Of a stretch of DNA of 64,000 nucleotides, positions 53,701-64,000 are shown one piece after another; position 1 is the stretch's first letter; every line of letters begins with the position of its first letter. A program made the translations under genes and the position numbers. Below the pieces are notes generated by a model, which was given only the letters and a program-made list of their open reading frames with translations, searched no databases and was not told where the DNA came from. Origin of the DNA: Cruorifilaria tuberocauda (taxonomy: Eukaryota; Nematoda; Chromadorea; Rhabditida; Onchocercidae); the NCBI GenBank assembly GCA_013365365.1, contig JABVXU010000024.1:124001-188000 (forward strand). The letters run 5' to 3'.

Positions 53701-56700
53701 GCTTAATATGGTATAAGGTTCATGTTTTGATGAAGCCATTAAGTTTTTCTATTTTTTAGACAGTAACGATATGCCGAACTTCCAGAAACTAGTTTTGACA
53801 GCAGTGGATGTCTTTTTGGATGGATCTCCTGAAGAAATGAATACAGTTTGGCATCTTCCATATGGAATTATCTCCTACTCGAAGAAGACACCTTTGCCAC
53901 TCTCTTTGATTGATTCGTTGACTTTCCATGCGCGGAACCATTTATTCCAACTTTGTCTTTTAAAACTCACGGCCGTGCTTTCAGTTCAGCAAACACAAAA
54001 ACTACCCAGTCCTGCAACAATCGGTCCGTTATAATTTGCTTCGTATGCTGTTTCCTCTTTTTCTAATTACATTTTGCATGCTGCATTGATTCTGTAATTT
54101 CCCGTTTATGTTTATATTAATTCAGATACACTTGTACGTTTGGCAGTAACCACGGAATTTGAATATGGCGTAAAACAGATATTAGCATTGTTATCATCCA
54201 CATTAGCCTCAGTAAACAAAAACGCTAATTTGGGATCAGCACAGCAAGATCGTTCCCGGGATTTACTTTTTGTTCTTTGCGATGTCCTCTCATATCGTTT
54301 CATCAGTTATCCATTTCCAGTGGGATCAAAGGTTCATTTCCTCAACTGCTTATTTATTCTATTAGTTTAAAATTTTTCTTCATGATATTCCTTAATTTTT
54401 TATGTAGTAAAAGATAGCTTGGCAACTTGGATTAGTTCCTTCTTCCAAATCATCTTTTGAGGTTAATTTGATGCTTTGGTGTTACACTGCACTTGGAAAC
54501 AATCAAGTGCAGATGAATATTGCATTGTGCTCTGCTCTGGAACAAGTTATGCTGCGATATTGGATGTGGAATTCGCCACAAGAAATGTTCTATCTGAGCA
54601 ATGCTTTCCTTGGTTTATTGATTGTTTTGTTATGGTCTCGCAAACAGCATTACATAAGAAATTTGCAATTTATCAAATATTTTTACAAAACAATCGTATT
54701 AACTAAAATAATCAACTGTCATATTTTTGGCTCAAAATTTCATTTTTTTTTGAATTCCTGAACTCATAAATCATGTTCCCAGGTGTTTTTTCAACTCTTT
54801 TACGATATTTGTTTGATTTGGCTTTGAAAATATTTGACAAATTTAGGTAAACAAGGTAAACTGGCTGTCATATTCAGCACAACTAATCCAGCATTTTGTG
54901 ATGCGCAGCATGGTAATGCTCAAATTGAACAGCAGTATGCGAATTCACATGTATCGCTGGAGCTATTACGATGTTTATTTCTTTCCATGTTTAGATCGCT
55001 TAAAATGACAGGTATTTATAGTATTTGTATTGTTTTTAGTTACTTCATGTTAATAACAGTTCCAAAACAAGGTCTTGAGAATAACTGAAAGTTATTTCTT
55101 CTTCCCTATAATCCTTTATTTCGTAATCGTTCGCTCTTCCTAATCTTTGCTGACTCTTTTTGTTGATTTTGAAAGGTAGTGCAACTGGTTGAATTTTGTG
55201 CAATTATTTTTTAATAAGAAATCCTAGTAATGTTCCTCACTTTTTTATACTTCATTAAAACATTTATTAGTGCTCCTGAACTTGGTTCACATAAAGTAAG
55301 GTTCTTTTCATTTTATTTGCTAGGTTTATTAAATTGTAGGAATGGAAATGACCGCAGAAATGATGCAGCGCTGCAATGTGAATTTCTGCTGGCCGCTGTC
55401 AATTAATCGGACATACAGCTCCCAACTCATTGGTTGCAACGTAGATGACGGCGCTGCGGATACAGTTGTATATGATGAACTTATGCATCGTGTCATTCAA
55501 GAGGTGCATCAAGTACAAGGTTTAGATTGTGATATTTCATTGAACGCTTCCCAATTATGTATTTTGTTCGTCACTGTTCAAAACATCAAAGTAACTTCAT
55601 GAATTTAAATGAAATTTTACTTTATTATTGTTATTTCGAAGCTTCATTCAGTTATAATAATTTTAAACCTACAGTATTTAGGAGAACTGTAATCGATAAT
55701 GCTCAAAACAGCCTTGAAAATTTCTTCTGCTTCCTCCATTCAACAGTTAAGAGAAAAACAAAAAGTTTCAGTAAACGTAAACGGAATTATAGTTTATAGG
55801 AAATATTTGAGAAGGTCATAATAGAATTTCTTCTTTTTCTTCCTCTTGAGAACTCCGTATTTTCAGAAATTATTTATGCTCAAGGTTTGGCTGCTGAAGA
55901 ACAACTACTGAAGTTCTTTTCGGGTGAACGAAGGCAAACGATTTTCTGTGTTGTATACAATATGTTATTTGAAACAAAAAAGATACATCCAGTGATTTAT
56001 TCGTAAGTCGTTAATTATTATATGATATATGAGATTTAAGTTTTCGATTGTAGTTTTTCGCCGGCCATTTTTTTTGATTGTTCCCTTCTCATTAACGATT
56101 TGTTTAACAAGTTTTCCGGATTTCACTAAAATATCGTAATCTTGATAGACTTAGCGATATGATAAGTACTAGAGTCATCAAATTTATTCTTTTCTTTCCG
56201 CTTATGTTTGCCATGAATTTGTTCGAATAAAAACTTTTTTTACAGTGTATTAGGTTCAATGAACAGTAAGGAACTCACAGCAACGATAAACAAATTCACT
56301 GATTACTTTATTTTCATTTTCAAAAAGAATCTTCCCTCAGACGATCAGCAATTTGCAGCAGTAAGTTTGTATTTAAATAGAAATTCTTCTAAATGAAGAA
56401 CTTAGGAATATGTTTTATCTATTTATGTTTAATTATTCCTTAGTATGTACTGTACATGGTAATTTATTATTTTTAAAAAATTTGTCTAAAAATTGTTCTA
56501 TAGTTTTAATCGAAATTGTATGTTTCCTAGTTTTTACCATTCAGATGATTGGAATCTTAAACGACATGATATTTAATTTGCATCTGATACCGCTCGATCG
56601 GCTGCTTACTTCTCTGGTTCTTCACCCAACCGATGATGGAGCCACAGAAATTGCTATGCTCATAATTCATTCTTTAGTATATTTATTTTGCGTTTCTGTT

Positions 56701-59700
56701 TCTGATCTCCTTTCCTTTCTAGAGTTTGTTAAAAAAAAAATACTATGTAATCAAAGAAAAATTGAATTATAACAAAGGAACAGAACGAAAGATTGAGAAA
56801 AGGGAGTGAAACAAGGTAGCAGAGATATATATTGTTATACTCTATATTAGTTCAAAATTTGCAGAATTTTCCGATTTGAGTTTTTGCAGATAGCCTCACA
56901 AATAGGTAAATTTGTGGCATCTAAGACAAGCACTCTTACCGGTTCTTACTTTGCAGTTCACTTGTATCCCATGTGAAAAAAAATGAAGTTTTACAACACA
57001 TATTTTTGTCGTTCTAGGTTGGCTCATATCCTGATTTGCATAACCGAATTACGGCATTGGTACACATAATTCCATCAAATAAAATTGGCAACACTAGCGC
57101 TGCATTTTTTAATAAAATGTCAGAATATTACTCGGTATGAGTTTATAAGTTCATAAGTTTGATAATATTTTATTTTCTCCTTTTTCCAATAATCTATTAT
57201 AGCAATTTCCGGAACTGTCGTACAGAGAAATGGAAGCAAAAATGAGAAGAGAGATGCAAATTGAATTAGGTATGCGACAAATGGAACAGCCAATCATTAG
57301 TCCAGAACTGCATATGCCAATTTACTATGGTAATATTATGGAACGCATTCTCCCGGTATGTTAAAGCAAATATATTTTACAGTTTTCCAGACATTCGCTA
57401 TTATGGAAGAAAATCTAGCCGTATTTTTGAGATGAAAATCACCGTAATGCATTTTATAAACTTTTGTTGATTTAAGCTAATAGCAATGTTGATTTTTTAC
57501 AAATATGTTATCACGCTTAGTAATTTTCGTGTAAAAATAGGTTTAAAGCCATTCTCTTTCTCTTTTTTCTTGTTTTTAATTTCAACTTTTTATCTTGTCT
57601 TTCAATCTATGGCTCTATGGCAACCTAAATTTGAGGACTTTTTACTTTTAATTGTTGATTAAAGACTCAATTGTGAAAATCTGATTTGTTTGGAGATTGT
57701 GGACATCATCTTACTCCGGGCAATTGAAACTGTAGTTGCTGATCAACTATTCACGACATTATTGATGTGCTTCAAACCGTGTTACCGATATCATCGTAAC
57801 TTTTCATATTTATCCCTTATTGATGGAAATTTGTTCCTCTATTTGTTATTTCGGAGCTTTTCTAATTAAAATAAGAAGTTAGCTTTCAATCTCATGTATT
57901 AGCACTACTAGATACTCAACTTTATTTGAGATATATTTTTATATAAACACGAGCAACTTGAGATTTTTATAGAGATATTTATAGTCGTTCTTTATATGCA
58001 TAAATTTGAGATGATGTAGACGAGTAATCCGTGTTACAGCGCAACCAGCAGCTTATATGTATAGTGTCTTGTACTGTTTGGATAAAACTATCTCACATAC
58101 AGTTCGCGCTAGAGATTTTGTATTGGAAATTTGTGGGCAGTTGGAAGATAGGTAAATACGTGCTTAGTTTTATCAACAAAACTCATATGAATTTTTAGGT
58201 TGTTTGGACTAGACTGTACCATTCTCCGATCATAATATTTGGATAAAATTGGTTCCAAAATACTTGAACTAAATTCTAAAATCTCATCTCAAATCTTAAT
58301 AGTTTTTGGAGCTAAATTCTTATCCCTTGGTTACTGAATGATAAGTTATTGTGAATTTTTTTTTTAAATAAATAAAGTTGAAATTTTAATGAATTGAAGA
58401 AATTTTTAAGAGATGGTAAGTACGCCCTCCTAACATCGTCTTTTATTTCCGACAATCATCAATTATCATTGCCATCTCAATTTTGTCAGGCATTAGTGGA
58501 TCGCATTTTACAAGCTTCCAACTACGCCCATCAACCGCCTGCTTTCGCTTATAAGGTAGAAGTGATATCGATTTCAGCGTTACAGTTTTTTTGAATAACG
58601 GTTTGAAATTACTTTATTAATGATTCAATTTATAAGTCATATTCAGGATTGGAGGTTTGCGGAGATGGCACCTGCAGGACAAGCCCTTACCGGCGCATGT
58701 ATCGAACTTCTCGCATCTCCACATGCTCCAGTTATTACAGCTCATGCGCTCATAGATTTAGTCTTCATTCGGCCATTGCAGCAACCGTTCGTTTTTCTGA
58801 ACTTACTATTCCACGGCTTCTTCCTCTTTTGTCTGCCTCCTTCTCCCTCTCTTCAGTTGAGAATTGTTAGCGATGACTTGATGATGTCGTTTCTTGATGT
58901 TATTGCTTTAACTTCTGTGAAAGATCGTACGTTCGAATTCAAAATGTGATATTGCATATCACATTTTGAAATGTTGTGGCCTAGCAGAGATAAGTGATGA
59001 ATTTCAGTAATTAATTTGAAGTTTCACAATTTTACTTTCAGGTATGCTACTATCAATGCAGTCGCTCTAATTTTAACGGCTCTTCCAGTTTCTTTCCAGC
59101 AAGTTTTTTATGAGCATATTGTATCTGTGCTCGATTCTGACGCACTACGTGGTATGACTTTTCCTGCTAATTTTATTCTTTTTGAAGATTCAAAAAAAAT
59201 ATAGATTTTAGGTGACCCGTCCGTTTGTTTCGGCAGTTTGGAAAGTGAATGCTTCGTACTCACTGAAAATCAGTTACTAACAAATCTTGCACTTGGACAT
59301 GCGTATCTTCAACACTGCAATACTGTTCGTATTGATTTTTTTGAAGCTTTATATGAATTAAATCAATTTTTTAAATGGAAATCGAAATTTTTTTTTAGGA
59401 AAGAGAATTAAAAAAATATCTATGTGGACAATTTTTTCCCTTTATTTGATCAGTACTGAGCCTAGAAATTTCCCGATATCCTGGTTATGACTTTCTTCAC
59501 AAGCAAATTAAATTTTGATAAATTAGTGTTTTAGAGTTCACTGGCAGCCTTACCTGAATTTGTACGTGATCAGCTTGCACCAAAGTTAGTCACGGAAGCG
59601 CAACTTATATTCGTACTTCGACTCGTTGTACCCATTTTGCAACGATTTTATGACGCCAAAGAAAGAAGCAAACAGATTCAGGATGTCTGTCTTATTCCTA

Positions 59701-60309
59701 TTTTTCACAACAATTCTTGTGTGTTTGATAAGAGAATCTTTATGCATTTCGGATTTTATTCGTGATAAATTTATGTATAAAGCTTCTAGTTACTTAAAAT
59801 TAAGGAACTACTTCTTTATTTAAGCTGAAATTTAAAGGAGCTTATGTAATCAGCAGCGAAAAGAAAGCATAATTATTGGATTCAAGAAATATATTGGACT
59901 TGAAGTTAGATTTTCGAATGGTAGCTCAGATTTCGTTTATCAGTGTATTCTTTTAATCACAGTTTGCAGGATTATGATATTTTTTTTCATTCGTGCAAAA
60001 AAGTCAGTTGCTTAATTGAAAATTTTGAGAAAATGAAATTGATTTCAGCTTGCTGTCGATGTTTACAAGATGACCGTGAAAGTAAACGAACGAGTAGGCG
60101 TACTAAAATACGAGGATTCAATTTGTGATTTTTTGTACCATATGAAGTATATGTACGTTGGTGATTTTGTCAAAAACGAAGCAGAGCAGGCAATACAACG
60201 ATTGTCGCCATCTATGCGAGACAAATTAAAGTATATCTCACATACACAATTAAACACAACTATTGATTTGCCTAATAAACTCGCTCCTGGACCATCCAGT
60301 CTTTTTTAG
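50720..60309 (+). CDS. sur-2: Mediator complex subunit 23
   Basis: Mediator tail-module subunit linking activators (for example Ras/MAPK-responsive Ets factors) to RNA polymerase II; nuclear. Exons: 50720-50821, 50945-51049, 51147-51280, 51533-51743, 51851-51929, 52098-52354, 52478-52756, 52944-53077, 53219-53463, 53760-54023, 54126-54331, 54414-54612, 54847-55011, 55340-55519, 55867-56002, 56246-56360, 56545-56676, 57018-57134, 57203-57355, 57696-57795, 58040-58151, 58411-58555, 58647-58786, 59042-59151, 59212-59324, 59535-59684, 60049-60309. The chain is in frame throughout: 1,447 residues (human MED23 1,368). Conserved blocks: DYKGLRNILKLL, SFRPLTEMVTIIGRSWLYP, KGRDELMWVILQ, ILNDMIFNLHLIPLDRLLTS, HMPIYYGNIMERILP, DWRFAEMAP, and the diagnostic EDSICDFLYHMKYMYVGDFV near the end. 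Weak points: the 51929/52098 join, exons 12-14 (low conservation) and the donor at 53077, which may be GC. Named after the C. elegans orthologue. Confidence 0.95.
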
Positions 60310-60408
60310 AATTTATTATTTAAGAGTATGTTAAGCGTGATTTGTTGTTATGGCAGTTGTTAGACGTTGTAAGATATGTTTTTTTGTCAAGTAATTAATT
60401 AAAGTTTA

Positions 60409-60414
60409 AATAAA
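60409..60414 (+). terminator. Poly(A) signal of MED23
   Basis: AATAAA lies 100 bases after the MED23 stop codon. Confidence 0.55.
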
Positions 60415-60919
60415 ATAATTACTAGTCTTACCTTGTTTTTTTATTGGGCCACCATCTTGCGATTTTTGCGCATTGCGGCAGTATATTTCAATGTCGTAAT
60501 TTCACGATGGTTTTAATGAAAATATTAACAAAATATATGATACTGCATAGCTTCGGTTTGATCCATAATTCTGGTTTACAACTCTCTATAGTTATTATTT
60601 GATTTCTTATAGCATTTCTGAATATTTTAGATGTAAAAGAGGAAGATATCCTAAAATATTTAGGGTCTAATGTGAAACGTATGGATGGAGCATGGTGCTG
60701 GAAATCCTAATATGCAGTTCTCTCAAACAATGAAACTCATACGAGAGGTGGCTCTGCTTTTGGTTCTAAGCTCAGAAGTTTGTAAAATGATCGCACAGTA
60801 TAAGCCGTATTATTTGAAATAAGAGAGTTTTTACTTACAGTTTCATTTCTTAATACTTTACGAATTCAACTTCCAGTACAATTCTACTCGTTTTTTCGTC
60901 AAGATATTGATTGTTATAG
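60415..60919 (+). other. Spacer that should contain the missing 5' exon of the SOCS gene
   Basis: Candidates only. An open segment starting about 60632 after an ATATTTTAG acceptor reads VKEEDILKYLGSNVKRMDGA. A segment near 60737-60777 reads THTRGGSAFGSKL. An acceptor (TACTTACAG) lies before 60841. None joins the SH2 exon in the required phase 0 with an unambiguous donor. Confidence 0.3.
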
Positions 60920-61894
60920 AGTTCTTGGTACTGGGGAAATATGTCCTGGCGAGATGCAGAAAAAGTACTAATAAATCAGCTACCAGGAACCTATCTCGTA
61001 CGAGATTCAGCTAGTGACCGCTATATTTTCACCATATCATATCGAACTAAACATTCTGTTCATCATACACGTCTTGCACAGCATGGAGGAAATTTTTGTC
61101 TCGGAGGTAATTTAATTATCTCAAAATAATTCATTAAAATATACACTAAGATAATTGGATTGCTATTATTGTAGTGGAATTATTTTGACTATGCATTAAA
61201 CTGGATTTAAATGGATAGTTTTATATACTAAGCTGCTCTTCATCTGTATTCGATGTTAACTATACTACAAATACAGGCATATTGTACAGAATTCCTGAGA
61301 ACTCTGAGTATTTTAGTACATCGCTTACAGAAATTAAAAATCATAGTCATCAATCTTACGGTGAGCTTAAATTCTCTCTTCACTCTTAGTTTGGGAAAAA
61401 TCAATTCTATAATTCAAAAAGAAATTAGAGTAGCAATGAAAGGTAACCGAAAGTCATAAATATTTTAACCGTAAAATCTTTTTTGATACTTATTCTAGCA
61501 AATAATCTCTCTTCACTTTCCGAGCATACATCGACGAATTCTAATATTTTATTATTCTGCTATATTTCAAAGTTATTTTGAAGTTTTAGGGCCAAATTCA
61601 TTGGTGAAAGCGAATTCGTTAGTTTCATTTATCGAAAATTCGCTGCAGAGCTGTGGTAGAAGGGGTATCTGCATGTTGATGCACCGGAGAAGTGATAGCA
61701 CAGGAATCGAGATGCTTGAACTAAATCATCTGCTACATCGACATGAACTTCTGCCATCTTTGAAATATTTGTGCAGGGTAGTCATACGTAATTGTGTTGA
61801 AAAGGATCTGCTTTCATCTTTACCTTTGCCCCCAAATATGATTTGCTATTTAAAGGACCCGAAATATTTCGTCCCTCCTTATTTACACCTGTAA
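60920..61894 (+). CDS. SOCS6/7-type protein (SH2 domain plus SOCS box), 5' incomplete
   Basis: Substrate receptor of a Cullin-5/Elongin BC ubiquitin ligase that binds phosphotyrosine proteins and damps tyrosine-kinase signalling. Exons found: 60920-61106 and 61590-61894, joined in phase 1. The first holds the SH2 start SSWYWGNMSWRDAEK, the FLVRDS-type phosphotyrosine pocket TYLVRDSASDRY and HHTRLAQHGGNF. The second completes the SH2 (ANSLVSFIENSL) and carries the SOCS box: BC box SLKYLCRVVIRNCVEKDLL and Cul5 box LPLPPNMICYL. The TYLVRDSASDRY pocket and the SOCS-box ending are closest to SOCS6/7. The coding start is missing: using the ATG at 60941 would remove the conserved WYWG, so at least one upstream exon in phase 0 must exist. 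The 61253-61459 open frame lies inside the intron and is not part of the protein. Confidence 0.85.
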
Positions 61895-62788
61895 TAAGGA
61901 CTCTTTAAATTGCAGGAGTCCAATAGTTGTGAAGTTCAGTTTTTCTTTCTCGTTATTCCGATATCTTTCTTTGATATTTTCTTGTAATAACATTCTTGTT
62001 GTTTCCAATATAGCATTTCAAAATTTCACATCGAATTTGTCGTTGTTCTGCTCTGTACTTTATTTCTTGCTGTTTTTCAAAAGTGTGGAATAATTGGATG
62101 CAGAACATACGAAGTAGTTCATCATTTTATTTTAATGTTGGAATTTGTACATTTTACGTAATGTGTTGTTTTTATTTTTTTTATTCACTTTAATATTTTC
62201 TTGCGGTGAATCAAGATTTGATCACAAAGTGAGTTCTTCATGTGTCATTCTGGAAATAAGAAGAATCTTGATGAAATGGTGATAGTTTTAGATGTTTTAT
62301 CAAGTATATAAAGACGAGATGAATTCAAGAGCAAGGGAAAAATTTGGCTACATTTTCTTTCAAACTTGGTGTTCTATTTTTTGTATACAACAAAGCTTGC
62401 ATTATATTTAATTTTTTATATTTGGAAATGCTGATATATTTTGTTCAGCTTTTGTTGGTGATTTATTTGCTCTCATGAGAATATATTAATAAAAATAAAA
62501 ATAATACTAGTAGCAATTATTCATTAGCATTAATGTATTGTCTTTTAGAATTAGTTGTTTGAATGAAACGAATATTGATCAGTCTTATCGGTATATCAAG
62601 TTTTGTTCTTTATTTCATTATCAAGTACAGATAAAGTTCTCTTCTGCTACTTTGACATTACTTGATTAAAATTTAAAAGATATTTGATGCTTTTGTTCGC
62701 TTTAATTTAATGATTCTCACATGCATGTTAAGAATAGCGGACTTGTGACGGTGGTTCATTACAACTTTCTGATCTGTCATATGAGGGA
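61895..62788 (+). other. 3'UTR/intergenic between SOCS and GTPBP3
   Basis: T-rich, with AATAAA at 62489-62494 as a possible poly(A) signal for the SOCS gene. Immediately before the GTPBP3 start an in-frame open stretch (SLQLSDLSYEG) runs back to a weak AATAG acceptor at about 62739. It could be an N-terminal extension rather than untranslated sequence. Confidence 0.45.
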
Positions 62789-64000
62789 ATGCTTGAAGCA
62801 TATGTGGCATTGAGATATCTAAAACGTTATTCCACTATATTTGCTGTGAGTTCGGGTGCTTTACCTGCTGCCATATCGGTAATTCGAGTTTCCGGTTGGT
62901 TCATTTAATCTCTTGGGATTTCTCCAGTATTTTAGATATTTGATATCGTTCGGAATTGCATCTTTAAATTTCTGTAAAAATAGGAAAAGAAAGTCGACGA
63001 TGCTTAGAGGAACTTACGAATCGGAAAAAAATCCTGCCTAGACAATTATTTTATGCGAACATTAGGCGAGGTGGAGAACTTATTGACCGTGGCATGGCAG
63101 TTTTTTTACCAGGTTTTTTTTCAAGAACTGACATTTATTGCTGAGAAATAAGTTTTTGTTACATTGCTTGCTACTTACGCATTTGCTCTATTCAGTTTTC
63201 TTAGATTTTTCGCTTTCAAGCTCAACATTTTTAAGCAACAAAAGTATAAACATAAATAGCAGCTGCAACTAAATAATTCATGATTGGGAAAGTGCCCAAT
63301 ACAGATGCTGGGAGTAACGATTTAAAGAAAACCTTCTGAAGAGTTATTTTTTAATTAATAAGTTTAGGTCCAAAAACATCAACTGGAGAAGATGTGGCTG
63401 AATTTTATGTGCACGGCAGTAAAGCGGTTGTTGACTGCTTGTTGGAAGCGTTAGCGCAAATTGACAACGTGCAACCTGCAAAGGCTGGTGAATTTACGAA
63501 ACGGTGAGTTAAATATCTCGACTTAATCGTTCGGTCCTTAAATTTATTAGCATTTTGTAAATTTTCCTTCTTAAACATAAGTTTCTGGATTCAAAATTCA
63601 ATTTTTATAGGGCATTTTTCAATGGAAAGATGACATTGCAGGAAGTACAATCGCTTGCGTGTCTTTTGGCTGCACGAACACAGCGTCAACGACGCTTAGC
63701 TTTGCACGGAAACACTTTAGGCAAGTGTGTTGCTTACACCTGGAATTACTAATGATGTAACTAAAAAATAACTCTTGACTTGTAGATAAAGCAATGGCAG
63801 GCATAAGGAAACAACTTATCGAGATGCGTGCTTCTGTGGAAGCATCCATTGATTTTGGAGATGATGTTGGGTTTCAATGGAAAGATATTCGTGTTGCAAT
63901 CGATTCAATGATTAGTGAATTGAGCAGTATTCAAGAACAAATGCATCAAGGAACGTTGATTAATGAAGGCTTAAGAATAGTTATTTTGGGACAAGCAAAC
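62789..64000 (+). CDS. GTPBP3: tRNA modification GTPase GTPBP3/MnmE, 3' truncated by window
   Basis: With MTO1/MnmG it installs the taurinomethyl (tm5) group on wobble U34 of mitochondrial tRNAs. Exons: 62789-62894, 62984-63112, 63368-63503, 63611-63720, 63786 onward; in frame to the window edge. Residues 1 to about 15 ([15 protein letters not shown]) suit a mitochondrial targeting peptide. Next comes the folate-binding N-domain: [51 protein letters not shown]. The helical domain follows ([20 protein letters not shown], then [12 protein letters not shown]). The sequence stops at [10 protein letters not shown], the start of the G domain, just before the G1 loop. The intron after 63720 starts with GCAAGT, a GC-AG intron. 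Start choice rests on the targeting-like N-terminus; an extension upstream is open. Confidence 0.95.

Noticed and set aside
61253..61459. 68-codon plus-strand open frame
   Set aside because: It lies within the intron between the two SOCS exons, whose phase 1 join reconstructs a continuous SH2 domain without it.

Overview
The window looks like nuclear DNA from a parasitic nematode, most likely a filarial worm (Onchocercidae). It is strongly A/T-rich. Every solid gene is interrupted by many introns of roughly 50 to 1,500 bases. Several start codons sit a few bases after a pyrimidine-rich TTTCAG-type acceptor with no upstream exon visible, as expected for spliced-leader trans-splicing. The proteins are animal-type (NSF, Mediator, TRP channel, SOCS). 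I see no bacterial operon, Wolbachia insert, CRISPR array, tRNA or rRNA gene.

Layout. 1.7-5.1 kb (+): a fructosamine/ketosamine-3-kinase in 8 exons. 8.0-14.1 kb (+): NSF, the vesicle-fusion ATPase, in 16 exons, complete at 750 residues. 14.1-18.0 kb: intergenic, with a G/C-richer block at 16.25-16.56 kb that resembles LTR remains. 18.0-20.7 kb (-): a small secreted or single-pass cysteine-rich membrane protein. 22.7-23.5 kb: short coding-like pieces and a hairpin. 23.9-30.5 kb (-): a divergent TRPC-type cation channel in 16 exons. 31.7-33.1 kb (-): a four-helix LAPTM4-like membrane protein. 33-40 kb: mostly AT-rich spacer with microsatellites, a tandem repeat, a possible tiny gene (38.2-40.1 kb) and an SL1-like motif. 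40.7-44.1 kb (+): MPPE1/PGAP5 metallophosphoesterase. 47.0-47.6 kb (+): a small secreted, possibly ShK-like protein. 50.7-60.3 kb (+): Mediator subunit MED23 (sur-2 in C. elegans) in 27 exons. 60.9-61.9 kb (+): a SOCS6/7-type SH2 plus SOCS-box protein whose 5' exon is not found. 62.8 kb to the window end (+): GTPBP3/MnmE, the mitochondrial tRNA-modification GTPase, cut off by the window edge.

The genes do not form one pathway. MED23, SOCS and GTPBP3 lie head-to-tail about 0.6 and 0.9 kb apart, and LAPTM-like and TRPC head-to-tail 1.2 kb apart; such spacing is compatible with nematode operons, which is inference. Exon models were built by hand from splice signals, reading phase and recalled family conservation, so single junctions may be off. 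Unusual splice signals include a clear GC-AG intron in GTPBP3, a probable one in MED23, a broken donor in MPPE1, an unresolved junction in TRPC and recurrent GTTCGT donors.
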